Part shown: piece by piece, positions 32,849 to 41,019 of the stretch
Numbering within the stretch: position 1 is the first letter of the stretch
Layout of the letters: each line of letters begins with the position of its first letter
From: Algibacter amylolyticus
GTDB lineage: Bacteria > Bacteroidota > Bacteroidia > Flavobacteriales > Flavobacteriaceae
Direction of reading: 5' to 3'
Assembly: GCF_014202225.1 (NCBI RefSeq)
Contig: NZ_JACHGE010000002.1
Span: 366,636 to 430,635, forward strand
Length of the DNA stretch: 64,000 nucleotides
Program-made: the position numbers and the translations under genes
Notes under the pieces: generated by a model
Told to the model about the DNA's origin: nothing
The model's database searches: none
The model's input: only the letters and a program-made list of their open reading frames with translations

Positions 32849-34423
32849 ATGGATAACTCAATTATATTTGCAGTAGGTGGTGTTATATTAGGGCTAATAA
32901 TTGGCTTTGTAATAGCAAAAACACTAGAAAAAAATAATGCTTCAAAACTTGTAAAAGAAGCGAAAAAAAATGCGGCTTTAATACTTAAAGAAGCAAACAG
33001 CGAAGGTGAAAGCCTTAAAAAAGATAAAATTCTTCAGGCTAAAGAAAAATTTATCGAACTAAAATCTGAGCATGAAAAGGTCATTTTAGCACGCGATAAA
33101 AAAATGGCTGAATCTGAAAAAAGAACACGCGATAAAGAGTCGCAAGTGTCTAGCGAATTAGCTAAAAGTAAAAAGCATAACGAAAGTCTTGAAAGTAAAA
33201 TTAATGACTACAACCACAGACTTGATGTTTTAGATAAAAAGCAGGAAGAGGTAGATAGGTTACATAAAAGCCAAGTACAGCAATTAGAGGTTATATCAAG
33301 CCTTTCTGCAGAAGAAGCTAAAGAGCAATTAGTAGAATCTTTAAAAGGTGAAGCTAAAAATGATGCTATGGCTTTTATACAAAGTTCTTTAGAAGAAGCT
33401 AAACTTACAGCAGAACAAGATGCTAAGAAAATTATAATAAACACCATACAGCGTATTGGAACAGAAGAAGCGGTAGATAACTGTGTGTCTGTTTTTAATA
33501 TTGAATCTGATGATGTTAAAGGACGTATTATTGGTCGAGAAGGTCGTAATATTAGAGCTATTGAAGCAGCAACAGGTGTTGAGATTATTGTAGATGATAC
33601 TCCTGAAGCAATCATTTTATCATGTTTTGATTCTGTACGAAGAGAAGTAGCACGTTTATCATTACACAAATTAGTTACCGATGGTAGAATTCACCCTGCT
33701 AGAATTGAAGAGATTGTTAAGAAAACTCAAAAGCAAATCGAGCAGGAAATTATAGAAGTTGGTAAGCGTACTGTTATAGACTTAGGTATTCATAATTTAA
33801 ATCCTGAGTTAATTAAAATGGTTGGAAGAATGAAATACCGTTCGTCTTACGGCCAAAACTTGTTGCAACACTCGCGTGAAGTGGCTAAGCTTTGTGGCGT
33901 AATGGCAGCAGAATTAGGTTTAAACCCTAAAATGGCTAAAAGAGCAGGTTTATTACATGATATAGGAAAAGTGCCAGATGCCGAAGCAGATATGGAAACT
34001 CCACACGCTATTTTAGGTATGCAATGGGCTGAGAAGTTTGGTGAAAAACCAGATGTTTGTAATGCTATTGGAGCACACCACGACGAAATAGAAATGAAAT
34101 CGTTATTAGCACCTATTGTACAAGTTTGTGATGCTATTTCGGGAGCAAGACCAGGGGCAAGACGTCAAGTTTTAGATAGTTATATACAGCGTTTAAAAGA
34201 TTTAGAAGATATTGCTTTTGGATTTAATGGTGTTAAAAAAGCTTACGCAATTCAAGCGGGTAGAGAACTACGTGTTATTGTTGAAAGCGAAAAAGTAGAC
34301 GATCAAAAAGCGGCAGATTTATCATTTAGTATTTCTCAAAAAGTACAAACTGATATGACGTATCCAGGTCAAGTTAAAGTAACTGTCATTAGAGAAACAA
34401 GAGCAGTTAATATTGCTAAGTAA
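32849..34423 (+). CDS. rny: Ribonuclease Y
   Basis: 524-residue endoribonuclease that starts bulk mRNA decay. An N-terminal membrane anchor ([19 protein letters not shown]) is followed by a long charged coiled coil (residues ~30-200), a KH domain ([27 protein letters not shown]) and an HD domain ([31 protein letters not shown]). The length is the family norm. A strong terminator follows, shared with the convergent histidine kinase gene. Confidence 0.93.
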   Translation: MDNSIIFAVGGVILGLIIGFVIAKTLEKNNASKLVKEAKKNAALILKEANSEGESLKKDKILQAKEKFIELKSEHEKVILARDKKMAESEKRTRDKESQVSSELAKSKKHNESLESKINDYNHRLDVLDKKQEEVDRLHKSQVQQLEVISSLSAEEAKEQLVESLKGEAKNDAMAFIQSSLEEAKLTAEQDAKKIIINTIQRIGTEEAVDNCVSVFNIESDDVKGRIIGREGRNIRAIEAATGVEIIVDDTPEAIILSCFDSVRREVARLSLHKLVTDGRIHPARIEEIVKKTQKQIEQEIIEVGKRTVIDLGIHNLNPELIKMVGRMKYRSSYGQNLLQHSREVAKLCGVMAAELGLNPKMAKRAGLLHDIGKVPDAEADMETPHAILGMQWAEKFGEKPDVCNAIGAHHDEIEMKSLLAPIVQVCDAISGARPGARRQVLDSYIQRLKDLEDIAFGFNGVKKAYAIQAGRELRVIVESEKVDDQKAADLSFSISQKVQTDMTYPGQVKVTVIRETRAVNIAK

Positions 34424-34450
34424 AAAGAAAATTAAGATTATTTAATATAT

Positions 34451-34481
34451 AAAAAAGTCCAGTTTTAAACTGGACTTTTTT
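34451..34481. terminator. Shared terminator of rny and the convergent kinase
   Basis: AAAAAAGTCCAG (34451-34462) pairs with CTGGACTTTTTT (34470-34481). The right arm overlaps the last codons (Lys-Ser-Pro-Val-stop) of the kinase gene on the minus strand, so part of the hairpin is coding. Confidence 0.88.
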
Positions 34482-35637
34482 TGTTTGGTATAGTTACCGT
34501 AAACGTAGTGCCTACATTAAGAGTGCTTTCAACATTTATTTTGCCGCCATAAGTCTCTATTTGGTTTTTTATCAAGTATAAACCAACACCTTCCGAATCT
34601 TTATTGTTATGAAATGTTTTGTACAAGCCAAAAATAGAATCGCCATATTTTTCTAAATCAATTCCAATACCATTATCAGAAACAATAACTTGGAGTTTTT
34701 CGTCTTTAATAATCGTGCTAACTGTAGCTACGGGATCTCTATCTGGATGTTTGTATTTTATAGCATTAGTAAGTAGGTTCTGTATAATGCTCTCTAAGTA
34801 TATCGCATTATAATAAATAAATAGCTTAGGGTTTATATTGTTGTTAATAGTAGCCTTATTTTCTGTAATAACAAGGTTTAACATGTTTAGTATTTTATCT
34901 GTCTCTTCGGCTAAATAGAGTTTTTTAAATGCCGTAGGTTTATGGTTTTGTATCGATACAATTTCATGCAAGTTACTAATGGTTTTAGTAAGCGAAGCAG
35001 ATAAGCTTTTAAGATATTGTAATAGGTCTTCTTTTTCCTTTTCAGACTTAGATTCTTCATGAAATTTTAATAAACTCTCAAAATTACTAGCATGTTGTTT
35101 TAAATTATGAGTAACTATATGCGCAAAGTTTTTAAGTCTATTATTTTGTTTACTAACAAGGTTTAACGTGTTCGATATTTTAATTTCATTTTCAATAAGG
35201 TTGGTAATATCTATATGTGTACCTAGAAAACGAATAGGTGTACCGTTATCATCCCATTTTATAATTTTGCCTTTGTCTAATATCCATTTGTAAGTACCGT
35301 CTTTACATTTTACGCGGTGTTCATTAATGTAAATAGGTTTTAGGCCTTCTAAATGGTCTTGGTAGTCTTTATAATATTTCTCTCTGTCGTCGGGGTGAAC
35401 GCGTTTGTTCCAATCATTAACATTGGATCCAAAGGTAGTGTCATTCTCAAAACCAATAATTCTTTTAGAAGATTCAGAGAAGTATACTTTATTAATGGTG
35501 GCGTCAAACTCCCAAACACCAATATTGGTAATGTCTACCGCTAATTCCCATTTTGAATTTTCTTGTCCAACATTATTAAGGGGAATATCAGTTTTATCCA
35601 ACTTCAATAATCCTCTAACTTTGTTAAATATTGGCAT
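34465..35637 (-). CDS. PAS-domain sensor histidine kinase (orphan)
   Basis: 390 residues, cytoplasmic, with no transmembrane segment. The PAS/PAC domain covers ~30-150 (TNIGVWEFDATINKVYFSESS, KCKDGTYKWILDKGK, GTHIDIT). A dimerisation helix carries the phospho-His H177 in FAHIVTHNLKQHASN. The HATPase has LLTNAIKYKH, VSDNGIGIDLEKYG and GVGLYLIKNQIETYGGK. The H-box HNLKQHASN departs from the usual HNLRSP. No response regulator is encoded nearby, so the partner is elsewhere. The 3' end lies inside the rny terminator. Confidence 0.88.
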   Translation of the reverse strand: MPIFNKVRGLLKLDKTDIPLNNVGQENSKWELAVDITNIGVWEFDATINKVYFSESSKRIIGFENDTTFGSNVNDWNKRVHPDDREKYYKDYQDHLEGLKPIYINEHRVKCKDGTYKWILDKGKIIKWDDNGTPIRFLGTHIDITNLIENEIKISNTLNLVSKQNNRLKNFAHIVTHNLKQHASNFESLLKFHEESKSEKEKEDLLQYLKSLSASLTKTISNLHEIVSIQNHKPTAFKKLYLAEETDKILNMLNLVITENKATINNNINPKLFIYYNAIYLESIIQNLLTNAIKYKHPDRDPVATVSTIIKDEKLQVIVSDNGIGIDLEKYGDSIFGLYKTFHNNKDSEGVGLYLIKNQIETYGGKINVESTLNVGTTFTVTIPNKKSPV

Positions 35638-35761
35638 ATATAAAAGTTGTTATTATGTTAGTTTAATAAGATTTAGGGGATTGGTTTTTATAAATTTACA
35701 AATAATTAGCTGGAAATAAAAGAAATAGATGTAGTAGAGTTCTCTTTTTTTTTACTTTTTA

Positions 35762-36658
35762 TTAGTTTCTAGGGTGGTATTTCTCAACCACCTCGCTTAA
35801 ATGACTTTTATCTAAATGCACATAGATTTCAGTGGTAGTAATGCTTTCGTGTCCTAGCATAAGCTGAATAGAGCGTAAATCGGCATTATTTTGTAATAGA
35901 TGTGTGGCAAAAGAATGTCTAAAAGTATGTGGCGAAATATTTTTTTCTAACCCAATTTTCACCGCTAATTGTTTAATTATGGTAAAAATCATAGCGCGCG
36001 TTAACTGTTTACCTCGTCTGTTTAAAAATAAGGTATCCTCGTGCCCCGGTTTAATGTTTAAATGAACCCGAATACTAGTCCTATAAATATTTATATATTT
36101 TTTGGTAACATCTATAATAGGGACAAAACGCTGCTTGTCTCCTTTACCGGTAACTTTTATAAAGCCTTCATCAAAAAATAGGTCTGATATTTTTAGGTTT
36201 ATTAACTCGCTTACGCGCAACCCGCAACCATATAAGGTTTCTAACATGGCTCTATTACGTTCGCCTTCAGGCTTACTTAAATCAATAGCTTTTATTATTG
36301 TATCTATTTCGGCTTCCGATAGGGTGTCTGGTAGTTTCCTTCCTATTTTGGGAGATTCAATTAATTCTAACGGATTGTCCTTTCGGTAATCTTCAAATAC
36401 TAAATAATTAAAAAAACTGCGCAGGCCAGATATTATTCTAGATTGCGATCTAGCATTAACAATTTTAGCAATCTCATAAATAAATTGTTGAATAAGCTCT
36501 GAGGTAATGTTAACAGGCGTATGGTTTATGTTATTAGCTTCAACAAAATTTATAAGCTTCGTGACGTCCAAGGCATAATTATCGATAGAATTTTGCGATA
36601 ACCCGCGTTCTATCTTTAAATATAGTTGGTAATCGTTTAAAGCGTGTTTCCATTTCAT
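35762..36658 (-). CDS. xerD: Tyrosine recombinase XerD
   Basis: 298 residues. An N-terminal SAM-like domain (YLKIERGLSQNSIDNYALDV) is followed by the catalytic domain with Arg in YGCGLRVSELINLK, Lys in VTGKGDKQRFVP, HTFRHSFATHLLQ, LGHESITTTE and Tyr in EIYVHLD. It resolves chromosome dimers at dif with its partner. In this clade xerD often faces aroQ; here two beta-barrel genes lie between them. The length and full catalytic set indicate housekeeping XerD rather than an integrase. Confidence 0.88.
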   Translation of the reverse strand: MKWKHALNDYQLYLKIERGLSQNSIDNYALDVTKLINFVEANNINHTPVNITSELIQQFIYEIAKIVNARSQSRIISGLRSFFNYLVFEDYRKDNPLELIESPKIGRKLPDTLSEAEIDTIIKAIDLSKPEGERNRAMLETLYGCGLRVSELINLKISDLFFDEGFIKVTGKGDKQRFVPIIDVTKKYINIYRTSIRVHLNIKPGHEDTLFLNRRGKQLTRAMIFTIIKQLAVKIGLEKNISPHTFRHSFATHLLQNNADLRSIQLMLGHESITTTEIYVHLDKSHLSEVVEKYHPRN

Positions 36659-36878
36659 AGTTGTAAAAGTAACTATTTATAGGTGCAATGTGTAGTTTTT
36701 TTATGCAATACGGTTAAATTATTAGCTAGAATTGTTAATAAGTTGAATCTTAAAACATTTAATTACAGTGTTTTACGAAATATTGTTGACAAAATTGTTA
36801 ATAACATTGGTGTATTTGTAGTATTTTTCAAAAATTTAGCTTTAATTTGCTGTAATCAAACTAAAAACATTTTAAATT

Positions 36879-37385
36879 ATGAAAAAATTATTTTTATGCG
36901 CTGCTATTGCAGTATTCGGATTAACAAGCGTTAGTGCTCAAAACTTTGGTTTAAAAGCAGGGGCTGATTTTGCTTCTATGAAGTTTAAAGCTGAAGGAGC
37001 AAGTGTTTCCACTTCAGAAACTGGCTTTTATATTGGAGCTTTTGCTGATATTGATGTTTCAGAATCATTTGTGTTTCAACCTAGTGTTATGTATGTTTCT
37101 ATTGATGAATTAGATCAAATCGCTATTCCTCTTATGGCTAAAATTCCTGTTTCGGAGGAGTTTAGTGTTTTAGCTGGTCCTAGTTTAGGGATTTTGCTTG
37201 ATACAGGAGAAGGTGTAAAGTCGTTAAATTTTGGTGTTGAAGCTGGAGCTGCATACGACATTTCTGAGCAGTTTTTTGTTGAAGCTAGATATAGTTTAGG
37301 TTTAGCTAACTTAATTGAAGATGCTCCAAGTGGGTATTCTTCTAAATTAAGTGGTTTTTTCGTTGGCGTAGGTTATAAGCTATAA
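36879..37385 (+). CDS. Small outer-membrane beta-barrel protein
   Basis: 168 residues. A signal peptide (MKKLFLCAAIAVFGLTSVSAQ) is followed by an eight-stranded OmpA/OmpX-like barrel (FGLKAGADFASMKFK, TGFYIGAFADIDVSESFVFQPSVMY, FFVEARYSLGLAN) ending in FFVGVGYKL. It shares signal peptide and layout with the gene at 37627, so the two are probably paralogues. A possible promoter is TTTG (36815-36818) with TTAATTTG (36842-36849). A terminator follows. Confidence 0.78.
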   Translation: MKKLFLCAAIAVFGLTSVSAQNFGLKAGADFASMKFKAEGASVSTSETGFYIGAFADIDVSESFVFQPSVMYVSIDELDQIAIPLMAKIPVSEEFSVLAGPSLGILLDTGEGVKSLNFGVEAGAAYDISEQFFVEARYSLGLANLIEDAPSGYSSKLSGFFVGVGYKL

Positions 37386-37400
37386 ATTTAAGTATTTAAT

Positions 37401-37435
37401 AAAAAAAAGGGAAGTTAATAGCTTCCCTTTTTTTT
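37401..37435 (+). terminator. Terminator of the first beta-barrel gene
   Basis: AAAAAAAAGGGAAG (37401-37414) pairs with CTTCCCTTTTTTTT (37422-37435) around the loop TTAATAG. The same loop and inner GAAG/CTTC pairs occur in the terminator at 38269. Confidence 0.88.
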
Positions 37436-37581
37436 TATGCAGTAAACTGAAATAAAAGCACTTAAAAGATAAAATAAATAGTACTTGGTTTTTAGTAAAA
37501 ATATCCTTAAAAGCGCTTATTTAATCGATGAAATGCATTATATTTTAACATTTTATAGACTTCTACTACAGTTCTAAAAAT

Positions 37582-37589
37582 TAGATTTG
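37582..37589 (+). promoter_or_regulatory. Candidate -7 box of the second beta-barrel gene
   Basis: TAGATTTG matches TAnnTTTG, 37 bp upstream of the ATG at 37627. The -33 region (TTC at 37561) is imperfect. Confidence 0.4.
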
Positions 37590-37626
37590 CCACCGAAATT
37601 ATTCAAACAATCAAACTTAAACAATT

Positions 37627-38247
37627 ATGAAAAAATTATTAATTATTGCTGCGGTTGCAGTATTCGGATTATCAAATGTAAATGCTCAAGATGATGCAAA
37701 AGCTTATGGATTTAATGAAGGTGATGTCTTTTTAGAAGGTAACATCGGATTTAGTAGTACTAATGACAAAAACTTTGATGAAAAAACAAACAGTTTTACA
37801 ATTGCTCCTAAAGTTGGTTTCTTTTTAAATGAAGATTTAGCTATTGGAGGTCAATTAACTTTTAATTCATTTAAAGAAGAAGTTTCAGGAACTGATACTG
37901 TTGATAACTCTACATTTGGTGCTGGAGTGTTTGCTCGTTACTACTTTTTAGATTTAGGACAACGTTTTAAAACGTTTACTGAGTTTGGTATTGCTTATGC
38001 TACTAGTGATAATAAAATTAGCGACTTTAAAGTTAACGCTATTGGTGCTAGTTTAGACTTAGGTATTAACTATTTTGTAACAGAAAAAATTGCTTTAACT
38101 TTTGGTTTAAGAAACGTATTAGGTTTCACATCTACAAAGGCTGATGTTGATGGAGCTAAAGCAGAATCTAATTTTAACTTAGGATTTGGAGATGTTGCTA
38201 ACCCTTTTAGTGGTAATGCTTCTTTTGGTTTATTATACAAATTATAA
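37627..38247 (+). CDS. Outer-membrane beta-barrel protein
   Basis: 206 residues. The signal peptide (MKKLLIIAAVAVFGLSNVNAQ) is nearly that of the gene at 36879. The barrel strands are clear (VFLEGNIGFSSTNDKNF, FTIAPKVGFFLNEDLAIGGQLTF, FGAGVFARYYFLDLGQRFKTFTEFG, IALTFGLRNVLGF), with a final FGLLYKL. It is probably an abundant surface barrel of unknown ligand. It carries its own promoter box and terminator. Confidence 0.8.
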   Translation: MKKLLIIAAVAVFGLSNVNAQDDAKAYGFNEGDVFLEGNIGFSSTNDKNFDEKTNSFTIAPKVGFFLNEDLAIGGQLTFNSFKEEVSGTDTVDNSTFGAGVFARYYFLDLGQRFKTFTEFGIAYATSDNKISDFKVNAIGASLDLGINYFVTEKIALTFGLRNVLGFTSTKADVDGAKAESNFNLGFGDVANPFSGNASFGLLYKL

Positions 38248-38268
38248 TAAACATACCAAAATAATAGA

Positions 38269-38302
38269 AAAAAAAACCGAAGTTAATAGCTTCGGTTTTT
38301 TT
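38269..38302 (+). terminator. Terminator of the second beta-barrel gene
   Basis: An A run and CCGAAG (to 38282) pair with CTTCGG and a T run (38290-38302) around the loop TTAATAG. Relative to the terminator at 37401 the outer GGG/CCC pairs are exchanged for CC/GG while the loop is kept. Confidence 0.88.
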
Positions 38303-38330
38303 ATGCTCATTTTTTAAATATCTTTACTAC

Positions 38331-38744
38331 ATGAAAAAACTAATCATAATAAACGGTCCTAATTTAAATCTATTAGGAAAGAGAGAACCTAATATTTACG
38401 GAAGTTTGTCTTTTACAGAGTTTTTAGAAGAAGTGAAAGGTAAATACCCGGACGTCTCTATTGATTATTTTCAATCGAATATAGAGGGCGAATTAATAGA
38501 TAAATTGCATGAAGTCGGTTTTAATTTTGATGGTATTATTTTAAACGCAGCGGCTTATACACATACTTCTATTGGTATTGGCGATGCTATTAAAGCTATT
38601 GAAACGCCCGTTGTAGAAGTGCATATTTCAAATACGTTTAATCGCGAGGAGTTTAGGCATCAATCTTTTATTTCTCCTAATGCTAAGGGCGTTATTCTTG
38701 GCTTTGGCTTACAAAGTTACGAGTTGGCTATTCAGAGCTTTTAG
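38331..38744 (+). CDS. aroQ: Type II 3-dehydroquinate dehydratase
   Basis: 137 residues, complete for the small dodecameric type II enzyme that converts 3-dehydroquinate to 3-dehydroshikimate in aromatic synthesis. Landmarks: INGPNLNLLGKREPNIYG at the N-terminus (catalytic Tyr and Arg lid), FQSNIEGELIDKLHE, ILNAAAYTHTSI and VEVHISNTFNREEFRHQS. The start is 29 bp after the terminator of the beta-barrel gene. Confidence 0.93.
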   Translation: MKKLIIINGPNLNLLGKREPNIYGSLSFTEFLEEVKGKYPDVSIDYFQSNIEGELIDKLHEVGFNFDGIILNAAAYTHTSIGIGDAIKAIETPVVEVHISNTFNREEFRHQSFISPNAKGVILGFGLQSYELAIQSF

Positions 38745-38800
38745 AATAAGGATGTAATTAGCTTCCTTGAAAGGTGAAAAGCACTAAATAAAAACCATGT

Positions 38801-38834
38801 AAAAAATGCGATTCAGTTTTGAATCGCATTTTTT
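38801..38834 (+). terminator. Terminator after aroQ (34-bp unit, copy 1)
   Basis: AAAAAATGCGATTC pairs with GAATCGCATTTTTT around AGTTTT. The identical 34 bp recur at 39407-39440. Confidence 0.88.
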
Positions 38835-38908
38835 ATTATAAAATTTTTAAGATAAATTTAAATAATATAGTTTAGGTTTGTGTAGTATTAAATTTACAAT
38901 TCTGTGCT

Positions 38909-39406
38909 GTGAGAGGAAACTTAATTATTTTATGGATAATCTGTCCTTGTTTTTGCAATGTTAATGGGCAAGAAAGTGATACTAAAAAGGAAGCGTCGTT
39001 TAACATTAGTAATGAGGTTAATATTAATAACGAAGTCTTACCCTTCGCTACCTACTTTTCAGAATATAATATAAGTAAAAACTGGATTTTAAGAGCTGAA
39101 AACGTGCAAACTAACTTTGGTGGTTTTAGTACAAATTATATGGTAAAAGATTTTCCTTTACTGGTAAAATATAGCATTAGTAATAAGTTTCATGTTTTGT
39201 TTGGGCCAACATTAAATTTATTACTCGTAAACGGAACGGTAGAAGAGGTAAGCCCATCCGGAACCTTAGGTGTACAATACGAGTTTAACGAATCGTTTTT
39301 AATGGATGCGAGGTTTAATTATAACTTAGAAAGTGAGAATTCTTTTAAAACCAGTATGCCAACTACTAATTCGATTTTAAAGTTGGGTGCTAAATATAAA
39401 TTCTAA
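38909..39406 (+). CDS. Small outer-membrane beta-barrel-like protein
   Basis: 165 residues from a GTG start at 38909. The hydrophobic N-terminus (LIILWIICPCFCNVNGQ) is a signal peptide, possibly lipoprotein-like because it has two Cys. Beta strands follow (LPFATYFSEYNISKNWILRAENV, KFHVLFGPTLNLLLVNG, FLMDARFNYNLES), ending in LGAKYKF with a terminal Phe. It is flanked on both sides by the same 34-bp terminator. No family name recognised. The GTG start is supported because no in-frame ATG exists before the mature part. Confidence 0.65.
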   Translation: MRGNLIILWIICPCFCNVNGQESDTKKEASFNISNEVNINNEVLPFATYFSEYNISKNWILRAENVQTNFGGFSTNYMVKDFPLLVKYSISNKFHVLFGPTLNLLLVNGTVEEVSPSGTLGVQYEFNESFLMDARFNYNLESENSFKTSMPTTNSILKLGAKYKF

Positions 39407-39440
39407 AAAAAATGCGATTCAGTTTTGAATCGCATTTTTT
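39407..39440. terminator. Terminator (34-bp unit, copy 2), between convergent genes
   Basis: Identical to 38801-38834. It begins at the base after the stop of the beta-barrel gene and also lies 23 bp beyond the stop of the minus-strand lpd gene, so it may serve both. Confidence 0.88.
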
Positions 39441-39463
39441 ATATCGTTTAAACGTTTATAGTC

Positions 39464-40840
39464 TTATAAATGTATTACTTCGTCATAAGCAGCTGCAACA
39501 GCTTCCATTACCGCTTCACTCATTGTAGGGTGAGGGTGAATAGCTTTTAATACCTCGTGACCTGTAGTTTCAAGTTTACGTCCTAAAACAGCTTCAGCAA
39601 TCATATCGGTAACTCCAGCACCAATCATGTGGCAACCTAACCATTCGCCATATTTGGCATCAAAAATAACTTTTACAAAGCCTTCTTTATTTCCACCAGC
39701 ACTGGCTTTACCAGAAGCAGAGAACGGGAATTTACCAACTTTAATATCTAAACCTTTATCCTTTGCTTGCTTTTCAGTTAATCCAACCGATGCAATTTCA
39801 GGAGAACAATATGTACAACCTGGTATGTTTCCGTAGTCTATAGCTTCAACATGCATTCCTGCAAGTTTTTCTACACATAGTATCCCTTCCGCGGAAGCGA
39901 CATGAGCTAAAGCTTGACCAGGAGTAACATCTCCAATAGCATAATAACCAGGAATGTTAGTTTGGTAAAAATCGTTAACAATAATTTTATCCCTATCAAC
40001 AACAATGCCTACATCTTCTAAACCAATGTTTTCAATATTAGATTTAATACCAACGGCACTTAAAATAATATCTGCTTCAAGTACTTCTTCACCCTTACTT
40101 GTTTTTACTGTTGCTTTAACACCTTTTCCAGAAGTATCAACCGATGTTACTTCGGCCGATGTCATAACTTTAATTCCAGATTTTGTGAAAGAACGCTCTA
40201 ATTGCTTAGATACATCATCATCCTCAACAGGAACAATTTTTGGTAAATACTCTACTATAGTAACTTCTGTACCAATAGAGTTATAAAAATATGCAAATTC
40301 AACACCAATAGCACCAGATCCAACCACAATCATTTTCTTTGGTTGTTTCTTTAAGGTCATGGCTTGTCTGTATCCAATTACCTTTTTGCCATCTTGTGGT
40401 AAACTTGGTAACTCACGAGAACGTGCACCAGTTGCAATTATAATATTGTTAGCGCTATATTCGGTACCATCAACTTCAACCTTTTTACCAGGTTTTAGTG
40501 TTCCGTAACCTTCTATAACATCAATTTTATTCTTCTTCATTAAAAACTGAACACCTTTGCTCATACCATCTGCAACCCCACGGCTACGTTTTACAACAGC
40601 ATCAAAATCATGTTCTGCATCTTTTACTTTTAAACCATAGTCCTCAGCATGCTTTAGGTATTCAAAAACCTGAGCCGATTTTAATAAAGCTTTTGTTGGA
40701 ATACAACCCCAGTTTAAGCATACGCCACCAAGATTTTCTTTTTCAACAATAGCGGTTTTAAAACCTAATTGTGATGCTCTAATAGCTGTTACATAACCAC
40801 CAGGACCACTTCCAAGAACAATAATATCGTATTTACTCAT
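39464..40840 (-). CDS. lpdA: Dihydrolipoyl dehydrogenase
   Basis: 458-residue E3 subunit of the 2-oxoacid dehydrogenase complexes; it reoxidises dihydrolipoamide with NAD+. The FAD site is VLGSGPGGYVTAIRA, the redox disulfide is C41/C46 in GGVCLNWGCIPTK, and the NAD site is VVGSGAIGVEFAYF. The C-terminal HPHPTMSEAVMEA supplies the catalytic His-Glu pair. No E1 or E2 gene is adjacent, which is common. The length is typical. Confidence 0.93.
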   Translation of the reverse strand: MSKYDIIVLGSGPGGYVTAIRASQLGFKTAIVEKENLGGVCLNWGCIPTKALLKSAQVFEYLKHAEDYGLKVKDAEHDFDAVVKRSRGVADGMSKGVQFLMKKNKIDVIEGYGTLKPGKKVEVDGTEYSANNIIIATGARSRELPSLPQDGKKVIGYRQAMTLKKQPKKMIVVGSGAIGVEFAYFYNSIGTEVTIVEYLPKIVPVEDDDVSKQLERSFTKSGIKVMTSAEVTSVDTSGKGVKATVKTSKGEEVLEADIILSAVGIKSNIENIGLEDVGIVVDRDKIIVNDFYQTNIPGYYAIGDVTPGQALAHVASAEGILCVEKLAGMHVEAIDYGNIPGCTYCSPEIASVGLTEKQAKDKGLDIKVGKFPFSASGKASAGGNKEGFVKVIFDAKYGEWLGCHMIGAGVTDMIAEAVLGRKLETTGHEVLKAIHPHPTMSEAVMEAVAAAYDEVIHL

Positions 40841-41019
40841 TTGTTAAAAAGTTTAGAATGCGAATTTACGAAATCGATTTTTAAAAAAGAATAGAGAACT
40901 TATTAAATCCAAAAAAAAATATTAAGTAATATCCATTATGTAATTGTTGTTTTGTAACCTTATAATAAGGAATAGAATCTGTACTTGTTTTATTACCTTT
41001 GCGCTGCAAGTTTTTATTT

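Noticed and set aside
35762-36658. Phage integrase or mobile-element recombinase
   Set aside because: Length, full XerD motif set and housekeeping neighbours favour chromosomal XerD, and there are no att-like repeats nearby.
36683-36934. 83-codon + strand frame before the first beta-barrel gene
   Set aside because: AT-rich frame overlapping the signal peptide of the real gene in another frame; no protein features.
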